Shown here: positions 34,436 through 46,070 of the stretch, in pieces
Numbering within the stretch: the first letter of the stretch is position 1
Layout: each line of letters starts with the position of its first letter
Origin: Planctomycetaceae bacterium
GTDB taxonomy: Bacteria; Planctomycetota; Planctomycetia; Planctomycetales; Planctomycetaceae
Direction of reading: 5' to 3'
DNA: 64,000 nucleotides
Assembly (NCBI GenBank): GCA_021732785.1
Contig: JAKFUG010000054.1
Location: 1-64,000 of the forward strand
The notes under the pieces: model-generated
Seen by the model: the letters and a program-made list of their open reading frames with translations, nothing else
The model's database searches: none
Told to the model about the DNA's origin: nothing
Program-made: the position numbers and the translations under genes

Positions 34436-37400
34436 ATGATCCGCACCTCTTGGCTGAAGACGATTCAGAAAACACTGACGCACCGGACGGTCGGGCGCTC
34501 GCTCCGTTCGGGAGGATGGCGAAATCATAAAAGCTTCGCGGTCGATGTAAGTCGTTTGGAGACGCGAACGCTGTTGGCCGCAACCATGCCTGAAGCGTCC
34601 GCGCCGGAAACCGTCACTGGTCCGGCGGTGGAATTGCCGGCAGCAGAAACGAAAGTCTTGTTGCCGAACGCTCCGAATTCGGCCTCTTTCCAGGCGATCG
34701 GACTCCAGGATCAATTTAACGCATTTGGTACAGGGTCGATTCCCCCGGACTCCATGGGGGCGGTCGGCCCGAATCATTTCGTAGAGATGATCAACAGTTC
34801 GGTGGCGATCTACAGCAAGTCTGGCTCGTTGCTCAGCCACGTCAGTCTGGATAGTTTCTTTACCAACGCAGGACAGGGCGTGACACCGGCCAATGGCACG
34901 TTCGATCCCCGTATTCTTTACGATCAGATGTCAGGTCGCTGGTTTGCCACGGCCATGGAAACAGGTGTGGTTGCGGGAAAAGATAACGACATCATTTTGG
35001 CGGTCTCGGACACATCTGATCCGACCGGGTCTTGGAAGCTGTACCGCATCGACGTCGGGATTACGACTGGTTCCGATTCCTTCTTTACCGACTATTCGAC
35101 GTTGGGCGTGGATGAAAATGGCGTCTATTTTGGAATGACGGAGTTTCAGGATGTCGGTGACAACGGTTCGACTGACGGGTCGTTTGCCAAGATCGCTGTG
35201 ACACCGAAGGCCTCGCTCATTGCCGGATCACCAAGCCTGAGCACCATCACGCAATTCAGCAATATTACCGATATGTTTTCTTCCCCGCAGCCGGCAACGA
35301 ACTTCGCCGACATCGCAGCCACCGATCCCTTCTTTTTTGTCAGCTCCTCAACAACAGTATTCGGCAACGTGAATTATCGCACGGTCACCTGGAGCGGGAA
35401 TACGCCGACACTTTCAAGTACAAGTGCGGCGGCGACGCCCGCGTACGCCAACCCCATTAATGCCCCGGCATCCGGTAGCACAACCGCCGTTAACGTCGGT
35501 GACGACCGGTTGATGATGGCCACGGTCCGCAATGGCCATCTGTGGACCACTCGAGGCATCGGCGTCAACAGTTCCGGTACATCTTCCAGCGCCGATCGTA
35601 CGGGTGTCGAGTGGGTTGATTTCAATATATCCTCAAGCACCTTGTCGCTGTCGCAGTCGGGACGGATTTTCGACAACGCGGCGTCTACCCCACGGTTTTA
35701 TTATTACCCTTCGCTGGCCGTGAACGGTCAGGGGCATATGCGGATTGGATTTTCCGGATCCAACGCCAATGAATTTGTTGGCGCGTACTCCAGCGGAAGA
35801 CTCGCCACAGACGCTAGCGGGACCACGACCGCGCCAACGCTGATCAAAGCCGGAGAAGCATCTTACACCCGGACCGATAATTCGGGGCGCAATCGCTGGG
35901 GCGATTATAGTTTTACCAGCGTTGATCCCACGGACGACATGACCGTCTGGACGCTTCAGGAATACGCAGAATCCAACGGAACGAATGCCTGGGGCACATG
36001 GGTTTCGACGATTGCTGCTCCGACACCGACGTTGAACAATCCCGGTGCGTCCGCCAATCAGGGAGCCTCGAGCGTCACTTTGAATCTGACCGGGGCGAAC
36101 TTCTTCGATCCGGGAATGGCCTTCCCCAACCATCTCGATGTGCAACTGCAGGGCGGGGCAACGAACGGTATCACGATCAACAGCGTCACATTCAACAGTG
36201 CGACGAGTGCGACAGTCAACTACAGCATTTCGGCAGGGGCAAGCACGGGTTCGCGCAACATCGTGTTGACGAATCCCGACGGTCAAACCGTGACCGTCAC
36301 CAACGGCCTGACGATTAACGGAGCAGTCAACACCGCCCCGGCGCTGGGCGGCGCGGTGGCGAATCAACCGGTCAACGACGACGCCACCATTACCCCGTTC
36401 GCGACGTTGACCGTCACCGATCCCGACACGCAGGCGATGTCCGCCATTGTGCAGGTGACGAATGGGACCATCCGCGGCGACCTCACCGCAGCGTCAACGG
36501 TCGGCTGGAGCCGCAGCGTGGTGGGGAATAACTTTGTCTACGCCAGGACGTTCAGTGTCGGGGCGAACATTGGAGCCACCGTCCAGACCGCCATTCGGGC
36601 TTTGGTTTTCCAGCCGCGCAGTAACGCTCTCACTCCGCCGGCAACGGAAACGACCAGTTTCAGTGTGACCGTGACCGATGGTGTTGCGACGCCGGTGACG
36701 AACTCCAGTACCACGGTCGTCGCCACCAGCGTGAACGATGCGCCCGTCATTGCTTCATTGAATCCGAACCAGTTCGCCGACGATAACCTGGCCATCAATC
36801 CGTTCGCCTTGACAACGTTAATTGATCCCGATAATCAAAACATGTTCGCCCGAGTGACCATTTTCAACGGCGTGGTTCGGGGAGACTTCACCGTCGCGTC
36901 GCGGACCGGATGGACCCGATCGGTTGTTGGGAACAACATTGTTTATGAACGCTTCTACAATCCGACGCCGAACGTGGGTGACACGGTGCAGGCCGCACTC
37001 CAGACGCTGGTCTTTCAGCCGCGGACCGATGCCATCAAGCCCGGGACGTCGGAACTGACGGACATTACCCTCTTCGTGAATGACGGGACGGCGAACGCGT
37101 CGGCCACCACCCGCCTCCAAACCTTCAGCATCAACGACAATCCCCTTATCGACGGTGCGAGCCCGAACGTGGCCGTGAACGATAATGCGACCGTAAATCC
37201 GTTCAGCACGTTGACGGTGAGTGATCCCGACAATCAGGACAAGCTGGCAAAGATCACCGTTCTCAACGGCGTCGCGCGGGGGGATTTCACCAACGCCGTC
37301 AGCAGCGGGTGGACGCGCTCCGTGCTCGGCAACAACATCTCGTATGTTCGCTTCTTCGGTGCCACGGCGAATAGCGGTGCCGCTGTTCAGGCGGCGTATC

Positions 37401-38056
37401 GCGCATTGATCTTCCAGCCGCGGGCGAATGCGATCAAGCCGGGGACGACGGAAGCCACCGATTTTCTGGTCTCCGTGAGTGACGGCGTCGCTTCACCGGT
37501 CTCCGATAGCAACACGCGCGTCACGACCACGAGCGTGAACAACGCCCCGTTCGTCGGCGGTGCTGTGGCCGGTCAAACCATCAACGACAACCAGACGAAG
37601 GCGGTCTTCAGCACGTTGACGGTCACCGACGTGGATACGCAGGACCTGTTGGCCACGGTCCGGATTACCAACGGTACGAATCGCGGTGACTTCACGGCCG
37701 GTACATCAGCCGGTTGGACGCGCACCACAAGCGGCAGCGACATCGTCTATTCTCGTTACTTCGCGCTGACCACGAATGTCGGTGCCGCGGCACAAGCGGC
37801 GATTCGCGCTCTGGTCTTCCAGCCCCGTACCAATGTGCCGATTGGGACGTCCGAAACGACGACGTTCACGGTCACCGCGAAAGACGGTTCCAACGCTTCG
37901 GCCACGAACTCGAGCACAACGGTCATCACGACCGGTGTTGCACCACGCGTCGGTCTGACGGCGATTCTGGAGAGCGACATTACGACGCTCGTCCTGCCCA
38001 CGGTGGAGAAACCCTCGACGAGTCCGCTCAATCGACTCGTGAAGAAAGCCCGCTAA
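34436..38056 (+). CDS. LEPR-XLL exported protein with four tandem cadherin-like modules
   Basis: 1206 residues from ATG 34436; the frame is open from 34298 but the extra part is not protein-like. The N-terminus is basic, then Leu-Glu-Thr-Arg-Thr-Leu-Leu-Ala-Ala (41-49), the LEPR-XLL type sorting motif found on large planctomycete surface proteins. Residues about 80-530 form one domain (Gly-Pro-Asn-His-Phe-Val-Glu-Met-Ile-Asn-Ser; Gly-Asn-Arg-Trp-like Arg-Asn-Arg-Trp-Gly-Asp-Tyr) that resembles adhesive or sialidase-like propellers. About 530-630 is an Ig-like segment. Residues 632-1169 are four modules of about 134 residues. No C-terminal anchor is evident. Likely an adhesin or surface-layer protein. 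Ends in a strong terminator. Confidence 0.82.
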   Translation: MIRTSWLKTIQKTLTHRTVGRSLRSGGWRNHKSFAVDVSRLETRTLLAATMPEASAPETVTGPAVELPAAETKVLLPNAPNSASFQAIGLQDQFNAFGTGSIPPDSMGAVGPNHFVEMINSSVAIYSKSGSLLSHVSLDSFFTNAGQGVTPANGTFDPRILYDQMSGRWFATAMETGVVAGKDNDIILAVSDTSDPTGSWKLYRIDVGITTGSDSFFTDYSTLGVDENGVYFGMTEFQDVGDNGSTDGSFAKIAVTPKASLIAGSPSLSTITQFSNITDMFSSPQPATNFADIAATDPFFFVSSSTTVFGNVNYRTVTWSGNTPTLSSTSAAATPAYANPINAPASGSTTAVNVGDDRLMMATVRNGHLWTTRGIGVNSSGTSSSADRTGVEWVDFNISSSTLSLSQSGRIFDNAASTPRFYYYPSLAVNGQGHMRIGFSGSNANEFVGAYSSGRLATDASGTTTAPTLIKAGEASYTRTDNSGRNRWGDYSFTSVDPTDDMTVWTLQEYAESNGTNAWGTWVSTIAAPTPTLNNPGASANQGASSVTLNLTGANFFDPGMAFPNHLDVQLQGGATNGITINSVTFNSATSATVNYSISAGASTGSRNIVLTNPDGQTVTVTNGLTINGAVNTAPALGGAVANQPVNDDATITPFATLTVTDPDTQAMSAIVQVTNGTIRGDLTAASTVGWSRSVVGNNFVYARTFSVGANIGATVQTAIRALVFQPRSNALTPPATETTSFSVTVTDGVATPVTNSSTTVVATSVNDAPVIASLNPNQFADDNLAINPFALTTLIDPDNQNMFARVTIFNGVVRGDFTVASRTGWTRSVVGNNIVYERFYNPTPNVGDTVQAALQTLVFQPRTDAIKPGTSELTDITLFVNDGTANASATTRLQTFSINDNPLIDGASPNVAVNDNATVNPFSTLTVSDPDNQDKLAKITVLNGVARGDFTNAVSSGWTRSVLGNNISYVRFFGATANSGAAVQAAYRALIFQPRANAIKPGTTEATDFLVSVSDGVASPVSDSNTRVTTTSVNNAPFVGGAVAGQTINDNQTKAVFSTLTVTDVDTQDLLATVRITNGTNRGDFTAGTSAGWTRTTSGSDIVYSRYFALTTNVGAAAQAAIRALVFQPRTNVPIGTSETTTFTVTAKDGSNASATNSSTTVITTGVAPRVGLTAILESDITTLVLPTVEKPSTSPLNRLVKKAR
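36329..37942 (+). repeat. Four in-frame tandem repeats of about 400 bases
   Basis: Units begin at 36329, 36734, 37133 and 37538 (405, 399 and 405 bases apart). Each codes for a module starting Asn-x-x-Pro, then a Thr-Leu-Thr-Val-x-Asp-Pro-Asp-x-Gln-like strand, Asn-Gly-x-x-Arg-Gly-Asp and Gly-Trp-x-Arg, followed by Leu-Val-Phe-Gln-Pro-Arg. DNA identity between units is moderate, so the duplications are old. Confidence 0.85.
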
Positions 38057-38072
38057 CAATTGTTCGGTGCTT

Positions 38073-38113
38073 CCCACCGTGCGGGAATTCCTGCGCGGTG
38101 GGATTTTCCTTTT
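38073..38113 (+). terminator. Intrinsic terminator of the LEPR-XLL gene
   Basis: A 13-base stem (CCCACCGTGCGGG pairing with CCTGCGCGGTGGG, two G-T wobbles) around an AATT loop is followed by ATTTTCCTTTT. It begins 17 bases after the stop codon. Confidence 0.92.
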
Positions 38114-38600
38114 ACGTTCTCCACTTCGATCGTGCGTCTCGGCTTTTTGAGAGGCGGCGATCTTGCGCGCAGGTTGATTTCCACCAAGCCCCGCATGCGC
38201 TGCTGAGCGGCAACGTCTCGCGCGACCAGATTAGCCCCGGTTTGAATGATCCCGGGAGATTTTTGCCGGCGAATGCAACACCGCCGTTGCGACCGCCGCA
38301 TGCAGACGTGCCACAATTCTTCGCACGTGCGACCCGCCCGGTGGTGGTTTAGGTCTTCGGGCGCTGCGGAATCCCGAAGTCGCACCGTGCGGAAACCCGA
38401 AAAAGAACGGGTTTAACCACCGGGAGGCATCGAATCTGCAATCGAGCGAGATTAGAACTCCGGCGAAGACAGACTGAACTCAGACCTGCCCTTCCCGAAG
38501 TTCGATGATCACATGCGGTTTGATTCGGGGTTTCGCTCACCCCGCATGGACCGGAATCGGATGTTGTTCCGTTCGCTGACGTCTGGAACGTGCCGCCGAA
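38114..38600. other. Intergenic region before the molybdoenzyme operon
   Basis: Nearly 490 bases with no supported gene. I saw no strong ribosome site before ATG 38601. A loose inverted repeat at about 38512-38548 (CATGCGG ... CCGCATG, with GGGGT/ACCCC inside) could be a regulatory structure in the operon leader. No known nitrate- or oxygen-response box could be identified by eye. Confidence 0.4.
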
Positions 38601-40360
38601 ATGAGCGATGCCACATTGACGACACGGCCGCTGACTCTGGACGATCTGATGGAGGGCTTTGGCAGCTCGAAGTCGTCGTCGGAGACGCCGGCCTTCCTGC
38701 GAGAACTTTTGCAGGAGCAACAGGAACTCTCTGCGGTCGATCAATTCGTTTGCGACGTGGAGTCGCATCCCGGTCCCGAGCAAGCCCGCTACTATTCGAA
38801 GTTGCTGCCCGCCACGCCGCCGGGTCCGGGACAGCAGTTAGCATTCGAGGTCAATCTCGACAATTGCTCGGGCTGCAAGGCGTGCGTAACGGCTTGCCAC
38901 TCGTTGAACGGGCTGGATGAATCCGAGACCTGGCGCGACGTCGGCTTGCTGATCGGCGGGACGGAAACGTTGCCGGTGATGCAGCACGTGACTGCGGCGT
39001 GTCACCACTGTCTCGAACCGGCCTGCATGATTGCCTGCCCGGTGAACGCGTACGAGAAGAGCCCGATCACGGGGATCGTGCAACATTACGACGACCAGTG
39101 TTTCGGTTGCCAGTATTGCACCCTGGCATGTCCGTACGATGTTCCCAAATATCACAGTGCGAAGGGCATCGTCCGCAAGTGCGACATGTGCTCGAATCGC
39201 ATGTCGCAGGGAGAAGCGCCCGCCTGTGTGCAGGCCTGCCCGCATGAAGCGATCGCCATTCGCGTGGTGGATGTCGCGCGCGTGCGGGAAAACGCCGAGG
39301 CCGATCCGTTTCTTCCCGCGGCTCCGGAACCGTACCTGACGTTTCCCACAACGACGTACAAAACGAAGCGGACTTTTCCGCGGAATTTGCTGCCCGCCGA
39401 TTACTACTCCATCAGTCCGCAGCATCCCCATTGGCCGCTGATTGTGATGCTGGTGTTGACGCAGCTTTCCGTGGGGGCGTTCGCCATCGGTTCGCTGATG
39501 GACGAGTTTCTGTCCCCCGAACTCATGACGACGCTGCGACCGCTGCACGCCACGGCGGCACTGGTGCTCGGGTTGCTCGCCCTGGGAGCCAGCACGCTGC
39601 ATCTGGGTCGCCCGCTGTATGCCTTTCGCGGCATTCTGGGCCTGCGGCATTCCTGGTTGAGCCGTGAAATTCTGGCGTTCGGGATCTTCGCGGCACTCGC
39701 CATCGTCTTCGCCGGGATTTGCTGGCTGACCTCGGTTCCCGGTTGGTTGACGCCCGCGTGGTCTTCGCGGCTCAGCGCGAGCTTGCCGGGTCTGGGTTGG
39801 ACCGTGTCCGCGGTCGGCGGCATCGGCGTGTTCTGCTCGGTGATGATCTACGTTTTCACCAAGCGCGAACTTTGGAATCTCGATCGGACGTTGATGCGGT
39901 TTGGACTGACGACGGTCCAACTCGGCATCGCAACGACCTGGCTCACGCTGTGGTTCGCCGGGGCCGTGTTACCACAGGACAAAGTGGCGCTTCTGTTTGC
40001 GGAGATCGCGCGACCGCTGGCGATCGCCGTCCTCGCGGCCACCGTCTCCAAGCTTGCCTATGATGCGGCCCTGCTTCGTCATTTGGCGACGTATCGCAAT
40101 TCGCCCCTGAAACGGTCGGCGCGACTCATCGTGGGCGTCTTGCGTCCATTTGCCTTCGCGCGCGTGGCGACCGCGATCGTCGGGGGCGTGATCATTCCGC
40201 TGCTGTTTCTGGCGGAATCGACGGTACCCGAGTCGATGACCTGGCCTGCCACCGTCGGTATCTGCCTGATGTGGCTGGGCTGTGTCACCGGCGAACTGAT
40301 GGAACGCTATTTGTTCTTTGCCGCCGTCTCGTCAGCCCGGATGCCGGGAGGGGTGCGACC

Positions 40361-40364
<4 letters not shown>
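38601..40364 (+). CDS. Fused iron-sulfur (DmsB-like) and membrane anchor (DmsC-like) subunit
   Basis: 587 residues. The N-terminal half is a four-cluster ferredoxin: Cys 89/92/95/99, 134/137/142/146, 167/170/173/177 and 194/197/209/213, the DmsB/NrfC pattern for four [4Fe-4S] clusters. Residues from about 275 to the end hold eight or so membrane segments resembling DmsC, the quinol-binding anchor. Normally these are two proteins; here they are one chain, so cluster protein and anchor are fixed at 1:1. The start overlaps no signal, so the iron-sulfur domain should be cytoplasmic. It would pass electrons from quinol to the molybdoenzyme encoded next, whose start overlaps its stop (ATGA at 40361-40364). 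Confidence 0.88.
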
Positions 40365-42583
<2,219 letters not shown>

Positions 42584-42604
<21 letters not shown>

Positions 42605-43531
42605 CTCGCTGCCGCTGAGCCCGGCTTTCAGATTGATGACGGTCATTTCTTCCATTCGCCGCCGCGTGCGGTTGGCCGCACTTCCTAAATGCGGGGCGAT
42701 CACGAGATTGTCGAGCTTCAACAACGGGTGATTGCGCGGCAGCGGTTCCGGTGCGGTCACGTCCAGCGCCGCTCCGGCAATCTGTCGGGATTGCAGCGCA
42801 CCCAACAGTGCCGCGTGATCAACCACTGCGCCGCGGGCCACGTTGACCAGAATCGCCGTCGACTTCATCAGGCCGAGTTCCCGCGAACCAATCAGGTTGG
42901 TCGTTTCAGAAGTGAGTGGGCAGTTCAATGTGACAAAGTCACTTTCGGCGAGCAGTCCATCCAGGTCGGCATAGATCACGCCCAGTTCCCGTTCGGCGGC
43001 TTCATCGCGGCGGCGATTGTGGTACAGGATCTTCATGTCGAAAGCCCGCGCGCGTTTGGCCACCTGCTTGCCGATGCGGCCCAGTCCAATGATTCCCAGT
43101 GTGCTGCCGGAAACTTCATAGCCAATCATGAACGACGGGTCGTAATGCTGGAAGGCGTCCGAGCGGGCGAACTTGTCGCCCACCACGACATTCCGCGCGG
43201 CCGCAAGCAGCAGCGCCATGGTTATGTCCGCGGTGGCGGCATCGAGGCAACCGGGCGTATTGCCGACGATGATTCCTCGCGAACGGGCGGCAGCGCAATC
43301 GATATGATCGACGCCCACCCCGTGATTGCTGACGATTTTCAAGTGCGGCGTCCGATCCATCAGCGGGCCATCGACGCGCGGATGTCCGTAAGTGATCAAC
43401 GCCACAGCCCGTGACAATGCGGGTGAATGCGGGCTGTCGTCCCAATCCAGAATCTCAATTTCCGGTCCCAGCATTTCTACCAGACTGGCGGGCAAACCAT
43501 CGGCCATCACCGGCGTACGCATCGTCGACAT
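42584..43531 (-). CDS. D-2-hydroxyacid dehydrogenase (NAD-dependent)
   Basis: 315 residues from ATG 43531, preceded by GAGG at 7 bases; an upstream TTG at 43549 is also in frame. Rossmann motif Gly-Leu-Gly-Arg-Ile-Gly (about 148-153) is clear. Catalytic residues of the family are seen: Arg in Asn-Val-Ala-Arg-Gly-Ala (about 233), Glu in Pro-Glu-Pro-Leu (about 261) and His in Ala-Pro-His-Leu-Gly-Ser (about 280). The enzyme reduces 2-oxo acids (glyoxylate, hydroxypyruvate, phosphoglycerate or similar); the sequence does not decide which. Its 3' end overlaps the convergent molybdoenzyme by 21 bases. It is divergent from the MFS gene, with 216 bases between. Confidence 0.9.
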
Positions 43532-43747
43532 GGACAACCTCAATGACAACGGGAAGGGAAGAAACCGGAGAGCACGCCGAACCCACCGACGTCATCGGTG
43601 TCGGCAATCCGAGACGCAACTCGGGTCCCCCCAGTCTAACCGTCACGGCCGCTTGCCTGCCATCGGTGCATAATGAGCGAAGGATGTGTACGGTTGATTC
43701 GAGGAATGACCGCCGCGATAAGACACGCCCGCAGACAGTGACCACCG

Positions 43748-45055
43748 ATGAATCCCCCTGCCCTGCACGATCCTTATGAAGCCTTTCGACATCCGGCGTT
43801 TCGGCTCTTCGCCCTCAGTTACATCCTTGCCATCGTCGGCAGTCAGGTGTTATCGGCGACCGTCCAGTGGGACGTTTATCAACAAACGAAAGACCCGCTG
43901 GCAATCGGTCTGGTGGGACTGATCGGGGCCGTTCCCGTCTTGTTGCTGGCGTTGCCGGCGGGGCATGTCGCGGATTCATTCAGTCGCAAGCGCGTGCTGC
44001 TCATCACGCAGATTCCGTTGACTTTGGTTCCGATGGCACTGGCCATGCTACAGGCTCGGAGTGCTCACGGCATTTCTCTGATCGTGACATTGTCGTTGTT
44101 GGGTGTGAATGCGATTGCCCTGACGTTCGCGCGTCCCGCCCGGTCCGCTTTCCTGCCGAACCTTGTGCCACGGTCGGCTTATCCGAATGCGTTTGCCTGG
44201 ATGAGCAGCATGTTCGAAACCGCGGCATGGGTGGGGCCGGCCATTGCCGGCGCGCTGATTGTCTTCGATATCAAATGGTCCTATCTCACCTCGGGGCTTT
44301 GCCTTTTGGGTTGCCTGATGATCACCGTCTTTCTGCCGCGTGATACGCCCAGGAAGGAGAAGACACGCGAGCCGGGTTGGCAGTCGCTCCTGGCGGGACT
44401 GCGCTTTGTCATCGATTCGCCCTTGCTCATTGCCGCGATGACATTGGACCTCCTGGCCGTGTTGCTCGGCGGGGCGGCGTATCTGATGCCCGTGTTCGCA
44501 GAACGGTTGGGCGTGGGGCCGCTGGGCTATGGCTGGATGCGGGCGGCACCGGCCATTGGTGCGTTTGTGATGGCCGTGGTCCAGGCGCATCGTCCCCACT
44601 CCGCCCGCGCCGGTTTGACCATGCTGTGGTCGGTCGCGACATTCGGTGCCGCGACAATTGTTTTCGGATTGTCGCAGAACTACTGGCTCAGTCTCGCGAT
44701 GCTGGTCCTGATCGGTGCCAGCGATAACGTCAGCGTGATCATCCGCCAGACGTTAATCCAGACGTTGACTCCCGACGCGATGCGCGGGCGTGTCTCCGCC
44801 GTGAATCAGGTTTTCATTGGTGCCAGTAACGAACTCGGCGGTCTCGAATCGGGGGTCACCGCGAAATTTTTCGGCCCGGTGCTGTCAGTCGTTGCCGGCG
44901 GAATGGGGACATTGCTGGTGGTCTGCGGCGTCGCCCGGCAATGGCCGCAGATTCGCCGACTCGGTTCGCTGAAGGATCTCCAACCCCTGCACGAGACCCC
45001 TTCGCAGCGCGACGAAGTGGCCTCATCACCAGCAGGTGACAGCACATCCCCATGA
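43748..45055 (+). CDS. MFS transporter (EntS/MFS_3-like)
   Basis: 435 residues with about 12 hydrophobic segments and a short charged loop after helix 6 (Arg-Asp-Thr-Pro-Arg-Lys-Glu-Lys). The loop 2-3 motif Gly-His-Val-Ala-Asp-Ser-Phe-Ser-Arg-Lys-Arg is the major facilitator signature. A Phe-Ala-Arg-Pro-Ala-Arg segment at about 120-125 fits the enterobactin-exporter (EntS) branch, which exports siderophores or drugs. It follows no biosynthetic genes, so substrate is unknown; it is not of the NarK nitrate type despite lying near the nitrate reductase-like gene. The last 40 residues are a polar tail. It converges with the CBS protein. Confidence 0.88.
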   Translation: MNPPALHDPYEAFRHPAFRLFALSYILAIVGSQVLSATVQWDVYQQTKDPLAIGLVGLIGAVPVLLLALPAGHVADSFSRKRVLLITQIPLTLVPMALAMLQARSAHGISLIVTLSLLGVNAIALTFARPARSAFLPNLVPRSAYPNAFAWMSSMFETAAWVGPAIAGALIVFDIKWSYLTSGLCLLGCLMITVFLPRDTPRKEKTREPGWQSLLAGLRFVIDSPLLIAAMTLDLLAVLLGGAAYLMPVFAERLGVGPLGYGWMRAAPAIGAFVMAVVQAHRPHSARAGLTMLWSVATFGAATIVFGLSQNYWLSLAMLVLIGASDNVSVIIRQTLIQTLTPDAMRGRVSAVNQVFIGASNELGGLESGVTAKFFGPVLSVVAGGMGTLLVVCGVARQWPQIRRLGSLKDLQPLHETPSQRDEVASSPAGDSTSP

Positions 45056-45083
45056 AACGGTGCCGCATCACGATCCAAAATGA

Positions 45084-45527
45084 TCAAGTTCGGCCCAGCA
45101 TGTATTCGTGCAGATAGTGAATCGTCACTTCCTGGTGATTGGCGTGGTGAGCATTCAGGTCGCCGATGGAGAGCAAACCGACGACTTCACCGGCGTCGCT
45201 GAGGACTGGCAGGTGGCGAATGCGATATTGACGGAAAATGTTGTGCGCATCGTCGATTTTGGTCTCCGGCGAGCAGCAGGCGATTTCCGTGGTCATCACG
45301 TCTTCGACCAGAACGCTCGAGGGGGCCAGTTCGACCGCCACAACGCGGCGTAACACGTCGCGCTCGGTAAAGATGCCCACCAGATTTTCATCGCTGTCGA
45401 TGACGAGCAACGCGCCAATTCCATGTTCGTTCATCAATTGGGTCGCGGTCAGCACCGATTCGCGGGGATGAATCGAATGGAGACTTTGGCCCGATTTTTG
45501 GCGCAGGATTTCAGCAACGTTTCCCAT
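45084..45527 (-). CDS. CBS domain-pair protein
   Basis: 147 residues from ATG 45527, with AGGAG 8 bases upstream; an earlier in-frame start adds 14 residues without a ribosome site. It consists only of two tandem CBS domains (about 20-75 and 85-140; Gly-Ile-Phe-Thr-Glu-Arg-Asp at about 52-58 and Leu-Ser-Ile-Gly-Asp-Leu-Asn at about 122-128). CBS pairs bind adenosine nucleotides such as AMP, ATP or S-adenosylmethionine and act as sensors. As a stand-alone protein it may regulate a partner in trans. Single-gene unit; the flanking dispersed repeat lies upstream. Confidence 0.9.
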   Translation of the reverse strand: MGNVAEILRQKSGQSLHSIHPRESVLTATQLMNEHGIGALLVIDSDENLVGIFTERDVLRRVVAVELAPSSVLVEDVMTTEIACCSPETKIDDAHNIFRQYRIRHLPVLSDAGEVVGLLSIGDLNAHHANHQEVTIHYLHEYMLGRT

Positions 45528-45690
45528 GGGACAGACTCCTGAGTGACGGAAAGAACACCGTGGTTGCAAACGACCGAATGGTCATAGGGACGGGAGAGTG
45601 CTCGCGAAAGGAGTGCCGATCGCAAACAAATCTTACGGTACCGTGATTTTATCGAAAGGAAAAGAATTTTCTCGCAAAGTGCGTGACCGT

Positions 45691-45921
45691 GGGTGAATCC
45701 AGTCACTGGTGGTTGCGGAAAGGTTGGTCTTCAGCCCCGAAGGGGGCGCGATTCGATAGCCCAGCGGCGTAGCGTCTTCGCGCAGCCCTGGGTGAGCGGA
45801 TCGGAGCACCTTGCCAGCCCCACCGGGGCGCAACGCTTTATCTTGAAAGAGTCACGCCCCGTTGGGGCTCCGGAGTCCGGAATTGTTCACGGATGTTCCA
45901 CACCAAACACCGGATGTACCC
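45691..45921. repeat. Dispersed MITE-like repeat, copy 2
   Basis: About 231 bases sharing extended near-identity with 6819-7129, including GGAAAGGTTGG, CAGCCCCGAAGGGGGCGCGA, CGTCTTCGCGCAGCCCTGGG and GAGTCACGCCCCGTTGGGGC. The right end reversed (GGGTACATCCGGTGTTTGG) resembles the left end of copy 1. It lies in the 543-base gap between the CBS gene and the enolase-superfamily gene. The rest of that gap (45528-45690, 45922-46070) shows no gene and presumably holds both promoters. Confidence 0.8.
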
Positions 45922-46070
45922 TCTGGTAGTTCGACTTTCACGCTGCGCGATGCACAGCCATTGTGCGCCGATACGAAAGCCTTCATTTCGTAGAGTTGTT
46001 CCGGATCACGCGAACACCGAGAATCGTTCGGGAACAATGTCTCCCGTACCGCAACGGACAAGAATTGACT

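Noticed and set aside
43748-45055. Nitrate/nitrite transporter reading of the MFS gene because of the nearby nitrate reductase-like enzyme
   Set aside because: NarK signature motifs are not visible; the sequence fits the EntS-like exporter branch, and a divergent gene separates it from the molybdoenzyme.
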